Shown here: positions 1 through 18,516 of the stretch, in pieces
Layout: every line of letters begins with the position of its first letter
Position numbering within the stretch: position 1 is the first letter of the stretch
Source: Cyanoderma ruficeps
Lineage: Eukaryota > Chordata > Aves > Passeriformes > Timaliidae
DNA length: 64,000 nucleotides
Assembly (NCBI GenBank): GCA_008694505.1
Contig: VZDJ01000047.1
Coordinates: 2,117,927 to 2,181,926, forward strand
Reading direction: 5' to 3'
Notes under the pieces: generated by a model
What the model was told of the DNA's origin: nothing
What the model saw: the letters and a program-made list of their open reading frames with translations, nothing else
Databases searched by the model: none
Translations under genes and position numbers: made by a program

Positions 1-1872
1 GTTGCACTTCATGGCTTCATACAGCTGGGAAGGGGATAAATACTGCGATGGTTTTACAGCACTTTGCAGTGAACAGGAGCCAGCAGGGCCTGTGCTGCAG
101 AGCAGGTCAGTGCTGAGTCCCTGTTTTGTCTCCAGCTGAGGACTGAAAATGTTGCTGACACCAGAGGAAACTTAGTTCTAACCAGCACTTGATGAAGAGG
201 TTGTGTTTGCTCAAGCAGTGTTAGCTGTTGTAGCAGGATAAATCAGTGTGGAGCCATGAGCAGGCTGGTTAGTGCTGCACTGCATCACAGGGACACAGAT
301 CTCGTGGGGAGTCCTGGCATTTCCCTAACTGCACTAAACACAAGGTGCTGCAGAACTGATTAAAAGTCACTGATCAGAAGTGAGTTGCTTAGAAGTAAAA
401 GTTTGTAATGCAGAATCACAAAGCCTTTTCAATTAATTCACGACTTTACTTAAATTACCTTTATCTAAACTCCTCACAGGTTGCCTGGGGCATTCCAAAA
501 GCATTCTGATTTCTGGAGCTGTTTTGAAATAAAGCCTGGAATGACTTTGCTTAGGAGAATCATCACAGTGTTAGCAATTCTGACTAAATGTTGTTGACCT
601 CTTATGAAAACAAATTGGATTAATCTTGTCAATTACTCATAGGAAAATGCATTTGCCTTTATATTAAAAGAATGCATAGCATGCCCAATGAGAATACTGC
701 TCTGAATGCAGACATAAGGTCTCTCTTGAGTTAAACTGCTTCTGAAATATTTCAGCCTGCAGGTAAACAAACAAGCCAGGGGAATATGTGAAAAGGAGCA
801 AACTGATTTTGGCACTTTGAGTCACTGGGACATTTGCTGGATGCACATTCCTGCTTGTGAGAATTCCCTCCCTGGCTCTCCACTGCCTCACTGCCCCTGC
901 AGACATGGCAAATGATGGCAGTGTAAAGCTGTGGTTTAGCTCAGAAGGGTGTTCAAGCCCCCAGTTGCTTTGAAACCCAAAGGAATTGCCTCTTCCTGGG
1001 GCTTTTTCAGCCCTTCACGTCATTATGGGGAAGAATTCTTCATCTTTGAAGGAGAGGCAGATGGCAAACCAAGCCCCACCCTGTCTAGTCTCCAGGTGAG
1101 CACACAATTTATTTCTGGTGGCTCTACAACACTACCTATGTGTGCCACAAAAGCAACACATGGACACCGTGAGGGGTCCTTCACATGTCAGGTGCACTCA
1201 GCAGAAGCAGCTGCCTACGGTTCTTGACACACAAAGAAGCTCTCTAAGTATCCTCTGTTCTGAGTCCTTCTCAATTTGGGTGTGAAATAATAGATGCCTT
1301 AACCTGCTCTAGCTGTGACCTCACAGGATGGCTGGAAAATTGTTTACTTGCATGCTGGAGAAAGCTGCATTTAGATCTTTTCATCAAATGGCTGTCATAT
1401 GTTCAGGGTTCTCAGAGTGACTGTGTGACATTGCCTGAGTTTGGCAGATGGATTCAATTTAAAGGTGTGAGAAGGCCCAACTGGATTGTGTGTTACATTT
1501 CATGGAAAAAACACACTCACAGACACCCAAAGAAAAAGGGAGGAAAAGACTAAATTCAACATAGCAAGATGGAAAAGAATTAAACACACCGTTTTCCAGG
1601 TTTTGTAGCCATTCCCCTGCTCCCCTTAGGTTTTTAATTAAAATAATGTGGCGTGTACACTGGAGATCTGCACCAGCCCTTTTTCTTCATGTTGGACCTC
1701 AGTTTTCTCTTGGACCCCCAGCCTGGCAGGGGCTGGTGTGCTGCCATGCTGCTGGCTGAGGTGTGGCTGAACCCTTATCAACACTCCAGGCAGCAGAGCT
1801 CTCTTGTCTGGGCTGGCTTTCACTCCCAGGGGCTGAAGCGTTTCTCAGTTTCTCGTGCTGTTTTGTTCCTAG
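1..1872 (+). other. PAK3: PAK3 intron (3' part); nothing else seen
   Basis: Sequence ahead of the first PAK3 exon in the window. I looked for the preceding exon (the family reads YTRFEKIGQG just before ASGTVY) and did not find it, so the intron extends beyond the left edge. No repeat family or RNA gene was recognised here. Confidence 0.75.
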
Positions 1873-7942
<6,070 letters not shown>

Positions 7943-10489
7943 CACTGCAGGTCGGCTTTCTGCCCTGCCAGCTCAGAGCAGGACTGAGAACACAAACTCT
8001 GTAAAACCTCAACTCTCATGCTGCGGGACAGATGGATGGATGAACAAACCAACGGTCACAGTCGTGGTGGTAGGACCACCCCAGTTCCTCAAGGAGTAAA
8101 AAAAAAAAAAATTATCATTTGTCTTCTTCCTGCTTTCTGGCTCCTTAATTTATTTTTAAGATGAATCGGGGCTAAGGACAGAGAGGTAATGACAGAAAAT
8201 GCTTTGCTGCCTCAATCATTTCCAAGGTAAAGCAAATTCAGTTGGAAGATTCCCTTCCTTCTCACCCTGTGAATAAGCTGTACATTCACTTTTAAATTGT
8301 CAGTTCTTTCTTAACGATGTAAAGTCGTGTTTATGGGGTTTTTGGTATGGTTTGGAATTGGAGAAGGGCAATTCTTCATTCATCAACTCCAGACTGCCTT
8401 TTGAATACGGCCCACTTGCCAGCTTTTGCCCAGTTGTGGTACTTCTACACGAGGAAGAAAGTGCAATTGCATTTCCAACCAAAAAGGAATGAAGAGTGGG
8501 ACAGACAAAACATCTTGTGGAGATCCAGGCATTCAGCTGGGACCGTGGAGTGGTTTGGTTCTTGCCAATTGGATTTGTACCCCTAACTGCAATCTCTTTG
8601 CCCGGGTGAGAGTCTTACTCAGCTGAAACAGCAGGAAGATCAGTCGGTGTGCTCAGAACAGGTTTGTCTGGTGCAAAGCTGTCAGAGCAATGTGAGGGGA
8701 GAGTGGGCCCAGCTATGCCCAGGGCTGAGCCCAGCAGAGCCCTGGCAGAGCCCAGAGCAGCCTCAGCGTGGGCACAGCCAGGCTGGAAGGAGGCACTGGT
8801 AGTGACAAGTGGCAGCAGCCTGGCCGTGGGTACCTCTTCCTGGGACAGGACTAATCCTCCCATCTCAGAGCCAGACTGGGGGAGGACTGTTCTCCAGGGA
8901 AATCGTGGCCATGCTGAGAAACGCCCAGCCTGGTGGGCTTGGCCATCCTGAGTCTCTGCAGGAGCAGAGAAGGGCAAACAGAGCAGAGCCGTGGTGCTGC
9001 TTCTGAGGGTGCCTGTTCTTCTCCCAGCTGCCTTGTAGTCCCTGGGAAGGGTTCCCAGTGTCTGTGGAGTTCTCAGCAGAGGGGGAGAGGAGCGGGCTGC
9101 TCTGCAGGCTCCTGCACAGGGGAGCATCCTTTAGGCACAGGAGTTCTGCCCCGGGAACCAAGGCTTGATGCAGGGAGCAGCCTGCACAGCTCAGCTCAGC
9201 CAGTGCAGCCGCCAGCCCTGCAAGAAAGCGCCTTAAAACCCGGAGTGTGCACTGAGCAAGAACAAAAGTGTGAAATGCAGAGTGGATTGCAGAATTACTT
9301 GGAGGCACCAGGCCAGCCTGCTTTCTGCTGTCCTACCTATGGCAGGCACTGCGCAGTGAAGCTCTTGAGTTGCTGCAAGAGAGGGAATTGGGGATGTGCC
9401 TAAGGATTGTGCTTGACAAGTCAGCGGATTTGGAAGGGAGCAGAATACTTTCAGTATGCAATTTGTGTTTTATTTGTTCGTTTCTGAACGACACAGTGTG
9501 GCTTCACTCAGTAAAATCATTTGCATGGCGTATTTGTTGCTGTATTTTAGGAGTACAACTCATGCAAGACCTTCAAAACAGCAACTGAAGCAACATGCAC
9601 CCAGTGAGCAAAAAAACACTCACAGTGAAACAGCTTTCTGCTATAGATCTTCGTGTTGGCCTGGTCCTGCACAGGGTTAAGTGGCCTTTAAGGCACTCAC
9701 TGCCTTCATGTCTGGCCAGCAGCAATGAGGGATGCTTGGGCTGTTCTCGAATCAGGCCAGGAGCATGTGTGGCTTTGGCATCCTGTTTAGTTGCAGTCTG
9801 TGTGTGGCAAGTGTCCTTGCTGCTGCTAGCCTCGCTCACACTGGCCACGACGGAGACAACAGGCAGAGGAGCCCTCCCTGAGTTACCACAGCTAAACAGA
9901 AATTAACTTCCCTTCATTTCCTGGGGAGCACAGCAAGGTGTGATTTTTCAAGTAACAGGCCGAGGTGAGCAGCTCTGGTTTCCTGAACTGGGGAGCATCG
10001 GGAGGAGCTGAGGGAGCTGCCAGGAGCCCACAGCTGGAGTGACAGTGGTTGGCAGGACCTGCAGCAGTGGCTGCCAAGCTTATCCTCCCATAAAAGAAGC
10101 CCCTGGGCAGTGGGAGCAGCCAGGACAGGCAAACAGGCCGTAGCACAGCAGAGGGTGCAGGAGGGAGTGCAGGAAGGTGCTGAAGCCCTGCCAGCTTGCC
10201 CAGGGAGCTCTGGTGTCCACCCAGTGGAAAGCTGTGGCTTCTCTAAGCTCTGCACCCAGCACAACCTGTGCAGCTGCCCAGACAGAGCTCTGGGGGGGCT
10301 GTGCTGCCAGCTGCAGGCTGTGCCCTGCTCTTAGGCCAGTCCTGGTGGCAGCAGCATGGGTGCAGCCGTGGGACATGTGCCCAGGGAGAGGAGCTCCTCT
10401 GCTTTGGGCCAGAGCTGCAGCAGGAGGTGAATAGGGGCAGGACTGTCCCAGCTCACTGAGCCCCTTTCCATGATTTACCAGCAGTTCTG

Positions 10490-11593
10490 GCAGAGGGGGA
10501 GATCCCAGGTGATGGGACTGTGGTGATTGTGACACTCATCTACACAAAGACATGGAAGGAGGATCTTGGGAACTACAGGTCTGTCACCCTGAGCTACCTC
10601 AGTGCTGGGAAAAGTCATGGATCATCTGTAGCTCATGTGGAGAGCCATCACAGGACACATACAGAACCACCACGGGATCAGGCCCAGCTAGGGTGGGGCT
10701 GTGATGGGCAGGTGCTGCCTGACCAGCCTGATCTCCTTTTGCAACAGCATGGCCTGCCTAGGGCACGAGGGGAAAAAGACTGTGGATGCCTCTACCTGGA
10801 ATTTAATAAGGCCTGTGTCAGTGTTCCCCACAGCTTTCTCCTGGAGAAACTGGCTGCTCGTGGCTTGGATGAGTACACTGTTCTTTGGGTAAAAACACTG
10901 TCAGGGTGGCTGGGCCCAGAGTTTGCAGGGAAATGGAGTCACATCCAGCTGGGGCTGTCCCCAGTGGGGCACCAGGGCTGGGTGCTGGGGCCAGTTGTGT
11001 TCAATGTCTGTCAGTGATCTGGACAAGGAGATCAAGGGCACCCTCAGGTAACACCAAGCTGGGCTGGAGCGTTGATTGCTGGAGGACAGGAAGGCTCTGC
11101 AGAGGGATCTGAGCAGGCTGGATTGCTGATCCAAGGCCAGTTGGATGAGGTTCAACAAGGCAAAGTGTCAAATCCTGCCCTTGGGTCACACCAAGCCCCT
11201 GCAGCTCCAGGCTTGGGAAAGCCCTGGGAGTGCTGGTTGGGAGCAGCTGAACATGAGCCAGCAGGACACAACTGCCTGAGAAGAGGTTGGAGCAATGGGG
11301 GATCAGTCTCTTCTCCCAAATAACATGCAATGGGACGAGAGGAGATGGCTGCATGTTGTGCCAGGGGAGGTTTAGATTGGAAATAGGAAAAATCTCTTCA
11401 CCAAAGGATGGTCAAGCACTGGAAAAGCCGTGCAGGGCAGTGGTTGAGTCACCACCTCTGGAGGGATTTAACAGGTTTGTAGATGGGGCACTTGGGGACA
11501 GGTTTGGTGGTGGACTTGGCAGTGCTGGGTTGATGGTTGGACTCAATGAACTCAGAAGTCTTTTCCAACCTGAACAATTCTGTTCTGTTTAGA
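10490..11593 (+). mobile_element. CR1 LINE, 3' half with degenerate reverse transcriptase
   Basis: Translated pieces match the CR1 ORF2 reverse transcriptase: IYTKTWKEDLGNYRSV (family IYKKG..DPGNYRPV), LEFNKACVSVPHSFLLEKL, then the G.HQGWVLGPVVFN turn. The catalytic FADD box and the following part are disrupted. It ends in the CR1 3' UTR and tail (CAACCTGAACAATTCTGTTC). An open stretch at 10520-11017 is a relic of this element and not a host gene. Confidence 0.9.
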
Positions 11594-14564
11594 AGACTTT
11601 GTTTCTCTTGTGAGGTCCCATTTTTGTCTGTCAGCTCAAGATCTGTGTCTGTAAGAGAAGCTTCCTTGTGAGAGAGTAATTTGGGCTGGAGATGGGCTGC
11701 CCTCAATGTGTAAAGCGTTCATCAGGATGGAACATGTTTGTATTCCTGTAAGAAGTGAAGAAATGAGTGACAGTTTCTGTTTCCAGTATATCTTTTATTT
11801 TTTCCTATCCACAAAAGAACAGATAGCCATCCTTTAAAAGGAAAACACTTTGTAATGGCACATGTTTGCTGGACGTACAGTCTCAATACTTCTGTTGACA
11901 AACTACTCTATTTGATTGGGTAATGGGGGAATTTCCTATTTATTTCCTTTACCTGTAAGTATCTCAGCATCTCTGCTTAAAAAACAGCCCCACCACCACA
12001 ACTTTCCAGAAGACAGCAGGTATGAAAAATAAGGAAATCAAATGGTAGCTTTTTTTTTTCTAATCAGTGTATGCCTCAGCATACAGAATATTGTTGGCAC
12101 TGACTTTTTAAAGACAGCCGCTGTCCTAAGAGGCCTTACTTTTTATTTTATTAAATATTATATTCCTTTTCCTTTGCATCAGCAAATCTAGAGGTTTTTT
12201 CTTTTAAAACCAGTTCCTGGGAGGCGGACAAGATGCAGCAGAAATAATCTCTGCCAGTGGCTGTTTTCAGCATGGACTGTACTCGCCCAGCTGAGACTGT
12301 GTGACATGCAGGGAATGTTATCCCAGTGTCCCTGTGGCTCCGTGCTTGGGACAATCTCTGGTGCTGATTCACACTCACTGATACTGAAAGATGGCAGCTG
12401 TGTTTGTGTCCTCCCAGCCTGGATATTTACTGTAGAAAAGACACAAGGATTTTTAAAAAAATCCAACACAAAACCCACAAAAATCCAGTCCTGAGCGAGT
12501 CCAGTCTTGTACATTATTTACAGGCTCACAGAGTAAATTGGGATTGACATTGGCCTTGCAGAAAGGAAAGAGACAAATACTGTAAAAAATCTCTGGAGCT
12601 GCCTTGGGTTTTCTGACGGCTGTCCTCAGATCACACAATTAATTATGTATCTTTTTCCAGCATTAGAAATAGTCTGTTTCTGTTGCAAAATGAAAGCTAA
12701 AAGTTTCAGACACTTTTATTCCAAGGTTTTAAAAGATTGGTTAATTGTCTTCATTTTTAAATTAAACAGTGGAATACCCTATCCAGGAACTTGACTATGA
12801 TTCCCATCCCTGCAATGAAGACATGTGAAAATGAGCTGATGTTTAAATGTGTTTTGGGACAGAAGCATGGTAGCAGTAAAGTCAGGGAAGTTTGAGAAGC
12901 ACAGAAAAGTTTATTTATTTAAGAAAAAAGAAAAAAAAGATAACCATACCTATATAAAATTCCATTCAGCTCCTGTGTGCACTCCTGGGAACCTGCACGG
13001 GGGTGGGTCTTACAGTGCTCTCAGGGTTGGATCCCAAACTTGGGCTGGGGTTACATCCTCACTTCTTGTGTCCAGTGCTTTTGTAAATATATGCGTATTT
13101 ATTCTTCATCTTTGGCTACTGGTTGGCTGCTTCATCTTTGGCTGCTGAACAGTTTCACTACACACAGAAGAGCTCACAGAAGGGTTTGTGCTGAGTTCCT
13201 TTGAGGCCAGTGGCTGCACTTTGGCACATCTTTGAGTCAGCCCTTCCCTGTGTCCTGCCACCGAAAATTAAAGCACATTCCAGTCAGCACGAGAAGAGAA
13301 GTACCTGTCTCCTGTCCTCTAGCTGTAGGAAATGTCACTGTTCTCTATTGTCATACAGTAGTAATTTCCAGTGTATACTCCTTGGTGTGGCTGCTGACTG
13401 TCCCTCACACTGAGCATGTAAATATTTGTATTTCTTAGTCCAGTCCTGAGCAAATCCAGTGAGCAAACAGCCAGCGAGAGCCCTGTGACATCTCCCATTC
13501 AAGGCAGGAGCCAGTGTTTCTCTGCTTGACACCCAGGACATGCACTCTAGTGCCAGCTTTGCCTTGCTAAGTGCTCCCAAGTCAGTGATCCATACACCTT
13601 CCCGGTGCTCCTGTTTCCTCTTGGACCCTTCATTCGTGCCCAGATGTGCAGCAACTTAATGATGGGTTGATGAAGACCTATAAATGTAAGTGTTTATCTC
13701 CTTTTTTTCCCCCTCTCCCCATGCCAGTTAAATATCTCCAGTTTTATCCCAAATTTTCAGGAAGCAGACAAAGGCTAACCTTTGTCTTTCAAGAGAAACC
13801 ATCCAAACTTTTTTCGAGTTTGATTTGCACTTCAGGGATCTCTGAAACTTCTCTTTGCTTGTGTCTGTCCTTGAGCTGACAGGGTAATTTTATTTTGCTC
13901 ACTGAAACTTGCAGGATCTCACTTACCCATCTCTCTTTGGATGCAGTTTAGAGCTGATTGCCATAATCCTGGGTGTGCATCCTGCCTGCAAACCATCCCT
14001 GCCTGGAGCCTACCAACAGCTGCGTGTACCTTTGGTTACAAGAGTTATCTCAAAAGAAAAAATGGTCTTACATTAGAGAGGAGGAGGGATGCCCACATGC
14101 TCTGAATGTGTGCCCTTTGGGCTGCCACATGTGCACAAGCCTGCAGGCTTTGAACTTGTTCTTGCTGCTCAGCAATTCCCCCAGGCAGGCACTGGAGTTC
14201 TGTGAGAATCTGACCTTGACTGAGGGCAATATCATTAGTTAAATTGATAATATTGAAAACTGCTAATTGATTTAATAGCCTGTGATTCACAGTGGCTTTA
14301 GCCTGCACAGTTTTCAAGCAGACCACACAATCAGCTTCAGCTCCTGTGTGTCAGGTACCTTCTGCTCTGTTTGGTGGCACCGTGTTGGCAGCTGCTGGAG
14401 GCTTGAGAGCAACTCCTGCCTTGCCCAGCTTGGGTGCAGAGCCAAAAGGAGCCTGGTTGGGCAGCACGGCCTGGGTTGGCAGCCAGGGGTGCTGCTCAGA
14501 AGAGGTGTCAGACACGTGTGCACACACCTTGGAATCACAGCTCCCTGGTGTTACAGCTTGATGG

Positions 14565-14650
14565 ATGCCAGCCACTGCAACAGGTTCTGACCCTGGTATC
14601 CAGAGGTCTTTTCCAGCATAAAGTATTCTACAGTTGTGTGATTCTATCTG
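14565..14650 (+). mobile_element. CR1 LINE 3' tail remnant
   Basis: The phrases AGAGGTCTTTTCCAGCATAA and GTGTGATTCTAT resemble the CR1 3' end (AGAGGTCCCTTCCAACC...ATTCTATGATTCT). Only the last 60-90 bases are recognisable, and the 5' limit is uncertain. Confidence 0.55.
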
Positions 14651-16117
14651 CTGGATTCAGCTAGGTCTATGTTAGCACCTTCAGTTTGATCAAAAAGTTT
14701 CCTCTTGGTCAACTCTTGTGGCGTAAGGCTTCAGCTCCTTTAGCTCCTAATGCTGAGCTGCTCATGCTAAATAAGACAGCTTGGAGAGGAGAATACATTT
14801 CATCCAATTTCTTCTGGAACACTGAGAGGGAAGGGTGTGAAAACACGAGTATTGCTTATGTGTAACCTCCTCTCTGCCCTTCATGCCTCTCAGGGGTTTC
14901 AAGCAGGAAGGAGCTTTCCTAGAGAGTGAAATGAAGCAGCATGTTACTTCTCCCAGATCTGGCTCTTCCCAGTCCCTGTACTTGGCTGGTTTTGTCCCTC
15001 TTTCTGTGCCCTTTGCTCCCCCTGTGCTCGGTGGCTGCTACCCAAGACTCTGGAACTGGCAGAGATCAAGTGGCCGAGACCCTCGTTTCTCTGTTCTTTG
15101 ATCTGCCTGGTCACAGCAGCCTTTTCCATCTGGAAACTCAGTATGGGGAAGGAATCCCCACCTCTGTTCCTTGCACAGCACCCAGGAGCCCAGGGCTGCC
15201 ATCTGAACTCGGTGCACTGAAGGCTCCCAGCTGCCTCAGCCTGCTGTGACACCACTGCAAATGGGAGGGAAGAGTGGCAGGAGGTTGTTTTGAAAGATCC
15301 ACTTGCTGTTGCACACTCTGTGTGTGTCCAGCCCTACCCCAGGCTTAGGGATGAGATTCAAGCACTGCTGCTGCTCCCTCTGGAGTCAGTGAGAATTTGG
15401 CTGTTGCTTTCACTGACATGAACTGGTGTCTGGAGCAGCAGGTGCTGACAGTGCCCCAGGCCTCGGGGCTGGATGGGTCCCTGGGCTGCCCAGCTGGGAG
15501 GGAGCTGCCCCTTGTTCTCCCTCTGCCTCACACAGAGCTCTGCCATCAGGTGGGTCAGCACAGCAAACAGGCAGCCTGTGAGTCTCTTCCGTCCTTGTCT
15601 CTTGAGATTTTTGACCTTTGAGCTTTGCTGTACAAAGGCAACTGCTTTTGGTCCCCCAGCGTATCCCCGTGTTGATCAATGCTGCTAAATCCATCTGTAG
15701 CACAGCAAGGGGAGAAGCCTCAGCCCTGCAGGGGAGGGAGCTGCTCCACACGGGAACCAGCAGCAAAGGACTGTAGCACCTCCTTCTTGGGCAGAGCCCA
15801 GATTCTGTGAGGGAATAACAGAGTTATTCTTGTGCACTGCTGCGTCAGCACTGCAGGTGCTGTGCCTGCAAACACGTGGGTTTGAGATCTGCAAAGGAAT
15901 TCTGCAACTCTTGACTGGATCAGGATGTCACCAGTGCTGAACTCCAGTTTAGTCCAAAGCAACCAGTTTACACCTATGCTGGTATCTGCTAGATTTTTTT
16001 TTTTCTTCAGGGTATCCAGACAAAAGTAAACAGAGGAGGAGCCTACATTTTCATTGTTTATCAGAAATGTATCTCATTTTGCTGTACATTCCTTTTTTAG
16101 GATGTGTTATCTGTTTA

Positions 16118-16182
16118 AAAAAAAGAAAAAAGAAAAGAAAAAACAGAAAAAAATACGAAAGAGAAAAACAAAAAAACAAATG
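16118..16182 (+). repeat. A-rich low-complexity tract
   Basis: Runs of A interrupted by single G, C or T over about 65 bases, in the AT-rich terminal part of the presumed PAK3 3' UTR. There is no retroposon body in front of it, so it is not clearly a poly(A) tail of an insertion. Confidence 0.6.
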
Positions 16183-16452
16183 TGTAGTGAGAAATCTTCT
16201 GTAACTTTGGATTAAGAGGTAACTGATCTTTTTAAAAAGAGAACTAAGTTATTTACTTTGTAAATGTGCTGATGGCATGGATCCATCTTATTGACCTCAG
16301 CATCCTTTTTTTAAAGATTTTGGGTTTTGTTTCCAATATTAAGTTATTTTAAATTGTGGTTGAAGCAATAGGAAATTGAAATATGGATTGTGCATGACTG
16401 TGTCTTGAGTGTAAAAATATTGCAGTTTGAAACTTGGACCTAAAGTATTGCA

Positions 16453-16458
16453 AATAAA
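16453..16458 (+). terminator. PAK3: Candidate PAK3 distal polyadenylation signal
   Basis: AATAAA in the context GCAAATAAAAGTTATAAATTC, at the 3' edge of an AT-rich, UTR-like stretch. After it the base composition shifts to GC-richer intergenic sequence. Confidence 0.5.
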
Positions 16459-17056
16459 AGTTATAAATTCCAATGGATTGTGTGACAGCAGCTTTTCCTG
16501 TAGGATGTGCAGCATCACAAAGTCTTCATCAGCAGGGTTGGGGGTGCTTGGAGCTTTGTCCTGTGCCACTCTGTGTTGTCATGACACAGGAGTTGACCTG
16601 CCACCAGCCCAGGTCACCCTCTGCCACCCCAGCTCCTTGGACCTCGTGTCCCCCAAAGCAGACACAAAGATTTCCTGCTGCTCCCCCTTTTGCACAAATC
16701 CAGAGAGAGCTGGGATTTTTCCAAGTCTCCTGTCTCCATTGTGCCATATTCCTGAAGAACCCAGTGAATACAGTGAGTTATGTTGATGGTTGTCAGCTCC
16801 ATTTCCTGCCCAGAAATGCTGAAACTGCTTCTGAATGCTGCTCCCTTCAGCTCTTGGACACCTACTCACACAGAGCTGTGAAAAATCCCCTGGCCACTGG
16901 ATGACAAGGTGAGTTAGAGCTCTGTGGGAAATCTCTATCCATCCCTGTCCTTTTAATGTGTCTGTATGTGGGGTCTGCAAGGATGTGTCTGGTATAGAAA
17001 GGAGGGAGTGTGCAAAAACATGACTGACACTTCACTCTCTGTGTTTGTCCCGTACC

Positions 17057-17210
17057 CGTGGGTACAAAGACATTTATGGAAACCCTTGTAGAGACAGACC
17101 CTTCTGTCCATGGACACAGAGACATCCCAGAGCCCCGGGCACACACAGACCCTTCTGGTCTTGGGCACAGGGACATCCCAGAGCCCCTGGCACACACAGA
17201 CCCTGTTGTC
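17057..17210. repeat. 51-bp minisatellite, about 2.7 copies
   Basis: The block ACAGACC...GACATCCCAGAGCCC recurs with a spacing of exactly 51 bases (ACAGAC at 17094, 17145 and 17196). The first copy is more diverged. No gene overlaps it. Confidence 0.8.
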
Positions 17211-18401
17211 CCTGTAGGATGGGTGGGGATGGTTGGTGGGCAGCAAGTGCAGGACAGCAGGCGGGACCAGGAGGGCAAGAGGGCAGGACATGTGCCTTGG
17301 AAGGGGAGGACTGGAGGAATCTTGTCCTGCCAGGGTTGATTCGAGAGCAGGGCCGTTTCTAACTCGGCTCTCTCCCAGGAGTGGTTTCCAGCTGTGGCGG
17401 TGTTTTGTTCTTGTCGGCAGCGCTATCGTGTGGTTGCTTTGATGAGCGCTGACAGGGCCAAGGAAAAAGCCAAGCGCTTTCCTGGCCCGCCCCATTCGTG
17501 TGGGGCCAGCTCGTGCCAGAGCTGCGCTGTGGATCCTGGCTCTTGGAGACTGACACAAGGTTATCCTGCATCCTGCAGCGCAGAGAGATGAATCGTTTTG
17601 TTGTTGGCTTTGCAGTTTATAGGCTGCAAAAGAAAAGGCAATTCTGGCACAGCCCTCTTTTCTTTAGAAGCTTTTCTGTGCAGTCAGCGTCTCAGCGTGT
17701 AACACACACCCACTGAACTGCATCGAACTCCCTGGAGAAATGCACCTTCTGACCCTCTCACTCCTGCAGATCCCAAACCCACTTCAAAACATCCAGCAGC
17801 TGTGCCCAGATAGTCCTAGAACAAGAGGGCAGTGCTGGCTTTCATAGTCCCTTTAGAGTCTGTGCACTGGGCAAAGCACCCTGGTGATCCACACTTTCCT
17901 TCTCAGCTCTGCACAGAGCATCCTCACATTCTCTCACTCTGGCAGAGTCCATCGTTACCGCGAGGCGTTTGCAGCTGCAGTTCGGACTGAGATGTGCCAG
18001 GCCAGGAGGCATTCGCTGACCTTCCGTCTTCCCTGTAACCCGATTCCCGCTGATTCTCCGCCGCATCCACTATCGCGTTCTCTGCATCTCAGCCTCGAAA
18101 GCAAAGCGTGGTTGTTTCCACAGAGGGCTGGAAGAGGAAGAGGTGGCTATCGTTGAGCTTCCCCCCTTGTGACTGCTAACTTGAATTCAGCAGACAGGGA
18201 AGTGGCAGCCACGCTGCTTTTGCAGCCTGCTCACTGTGCACACAAGGACAGACAGAGCTCTGCAGCTTCCCTCTTTACCTTTTGGATCGTGTGGTGCTTT
18301 CCTTCCCCTGAAGGAGAATTGTTGTCCAGTCCTTGCACAGAACAGACACTGTGCTGGCAGTGAGGGCACTGTGATAGTGCTGAGCAGGATGTAAAGGAAA
18401 G

Positions 18402-18516
18402 TTGCTGGATAAATTCAGGTGGCAACCAGAAGAGGTGCAACGGCAGCAGTGATCTACAATTCACAAGGCAAAGGCAACAACACCCTCCCGATGGCACATC
18501 CAGGTGAGTGAAAGGC
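18402..18516 (+). pseudogene. RNF128: Partial duplicate of RNF128 exon 1b with splice donor
   Basis: About 115 bases align without gaps to 20401-20516, the 3' end of RNF128 exon 1b, with five or so differences. The copy keeps the reading frame ([20 protein letters not shown], then GNNTLPMAHPG) and the GTGAGTGAAAGG donor at the same place. Similarity stops abruptly upstream within the exon and soon after the donor, so it lacks the start codon, signal peptide and first part of the PA domain. No obvious acceptor opens it as a normal internal exon. It is most likely an inactive local duplicate, though it could act as a cryptic exon. Confidence 0.8.

Larger units (their letters stand above)
7943..16458 (+). 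other. PAK3: Probable long PAK3 3' UTR
   Basis: No coding exon is recognisable from the PAK3 stop to about 16.5 kb. The first obvious AATAAA after the stop is at 16453-16458, at the end of an AT-rich stretch (15.98-16.46 kb). Mammalian PAK3 transcripts are known to carry a 3' UTR of several kilobases, and 8.5 kb minus a 1.1 kb CR1 insert would be of that order. This is inference: earlier weaker signals (ATTAAA near 12150, 12762 and 13265) could also be used, and the CR1 might lie outside the transcript. Confidence 0.45.

Noticed and set aside
949..1227. Open stretch near the left edge as the preceding PAK3 exon
   Set aside because: Does not contain the expected sequence before ASGTVY (family YTRFEKIGQG) and has no matching splice borders.
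10520..11017. 165-codon open frame as a host gene
   Set aside because: Its translation is CR1 reverse transcriptase with disrupted catalytic box, so it is a LINE relic.
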